64,000 bases of DNA, taken from NCBI RefSeq assembly GCF_009176705.1, contig NZ_AP021846.1, positions 2,512,001 to 2,576,000 on the forward strand, given 5' to 3'. This document shows positions 63,380 to 64,000 of this stretch, piece by piece. Under the pieces are notes generated by a model. It made no database searches. It saw only the letters and a program-made list of their open reading frames with translations, and was not told the origin of the DNA. Both the position numbers and the translations under genes were made by a program. The first letter of the stretch is position 1, and every line of letters starts with the position of its first letter. Origin of the DNA: Pseudoalteromonas sp. A25. GTDB lineage: Bacteria; Pseudomonadota; Gammaproteobacteria; Enterobacterales; Alteromonadaceae.

Positions 63380-64000
63380 TTATGCTTTTCGCCATGTGGT
63401 TTTTCCTGCGCTATCTTCGAGCACAACGCCCATGGCATTGAGGGCATCTCGCGCCTCATCGGCAGCCGCCCAATCTTTGCTTGCGCGGGCTTCGTTGCGC
63501 TTAACAATAAGCGCCTCTATTTTTGCCACTTCATCGTTATCTTGCTCACCTTGTAAAAATCGCTCAGGCTCTTGCTGTGCAATGCCTAACACACCTGCAA
63601 GTTGTACTAAGATGTAAGCCAGTTCGCCCGCCGATTTAGCCTCTTTGTCTTTAAGTAAGTTCACTTCTTTCGCAAGCTCAAAAATCACAGGCAATGCTTC
63701 TGGGGTATTGAAGTCATCATTCATAGCCGTTTCAAAACGCTTAGCGTATTCGTTACCCTCAAGTGACACTTCAACTAACTCTACTCCGCGAAGCGCTGTA
63801 TAAATGCGCTCTAACGATGAACGCGCTTGATCTAAGTTTTCTTGAGAGTAGTTTAATTGACTACGATAGTGACCATTGATCAAGAAGTAACGAACGGTTT
63901 CACGGTCGTATTGTTTTAATACTTCACGCACTGTAAAGAAGTTACCTAACGATTTAGACATTTTCTCTTTATTTACTTGCACCATACCTGTGTGGATCCA
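63380..64000 (-). CDS. cysS: Cysteinyl-tRNA synthetase, C-terminal part (runs off the right edge)
   Basis: The visible 206 residues are the C-terminal part of CysS, which charges tRNA-Cys. [20 protein letters not shown] carries the KMSKS loop. [20 protein letters not shown] follows, then the DALR anticodon-binding helices and the C-terminal helix [20 protein letters not shown]. The first half, with the zinc site and HIGH motif, lies outside the window. A strong terminator follows. Confidence 0.97.
   Translation of the reverse strand, partial: WIHTGMVQVNKEKMSKSLGNFFTVREVLKQYDRETVRYFLINGHYRSQLNYSQENLDQARSSLERIYTALRGVELVEVSLEGNEYAKRFETAMNDDFNTPEALPVIFELAKEVNLLKDKEAKSAGELAYILVQLAGVLGIAQQEPERFLQGEQDNDEVAKIEALIVKRNEARASKDWAAADEARDALNAMGVVLEDSAGKTTWRKA

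Noticed and set aside
1..64000. CRISPR array or insertion sequence
   Set aside because: No regularly spaced repeats, and no intact transposase-like frame with terminal repeats and target duplications was seen.

Overview
The window reads as a chromosomal segment of a marine gammaproteobacterium, most likely Pseudoalteromonas or a close relative. This is inferred from the AT-rich composition, the tmRNA tag ANDDNYALAA, the gene orders rpoE-rseABC-lepA-lepB-rnc-era-recO-pdxJ and fadIJ, and the short intergenic repeat elements. It cannot be proven from the sequence alone. Most of the window is ordinary housekeeping DNA, with a few accessory patches.

Layout. Positions 1-2.6 kb hold ssrA (tmRNA), whose 3' end is duplicated 1.85 kb downstream. 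Between the copies lie a ParDE-like toxin-antitoxin pair, a broken tyrosine integrase and a two-helix membrane protein, so this is a decayed integrated element. From 2.6 to 16.3 kb there is a pirin, two secreted or lipid-anchored trypsin-like proteases around an M1 aminopeptidase, two small HTH regulators, a cyclophilin with a GlyGly-CTERM sorting tail, a 162-bp MITE-like repeat, a GNAT enzyme, an AbgT transporter, an HDOD protein and an Nramp-like transporter lacking the usual metal motif. From 16.7 to 22.3 kb are yfcL, an ATP-NAD kinase-like gene, epmC and fadIJ behind a FadR-like operator. From 22.5 to 29.3 kb is a complete MoxR/Bat operon, followed by an ECF sigma factor with a DUF3379 partner and a Tim44-like protein.

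The accessory block at 31.6-37.7 kb is the most unusual part. It holds a coiled-coil protein of unknown function and a ToxR-type membrane regulator whose periplasmic part is a LamG lectin-like domain. Divergent from the regulator are a large secreted protein that I read tentatively as MACPF-like and, after an intrinsic terminator, a Fic-domain AMPylase-like protein with an intact active site. I infer that the regulator may control the secreted protein, and possibly Fic through read-through. Next comes a two-component system followed by a DUF1800/DUF1501 pair (38.2-43.6 kb).

The rest (43.7-64 kb) is mainly core: a glycerate-kinase-like protein, the sigma-E and ribosome/RNA maturation operons with a well-matched sigma-E autoregulatory promoter, nadB, sdhE-ygfX, ygfZ, an SlyD-like FKBP, a DUF481 protein, a YciU/HI1450-like protein, a crotonase, lrgAB, two MscS channels and the 3' part of cysS running off the right edge.
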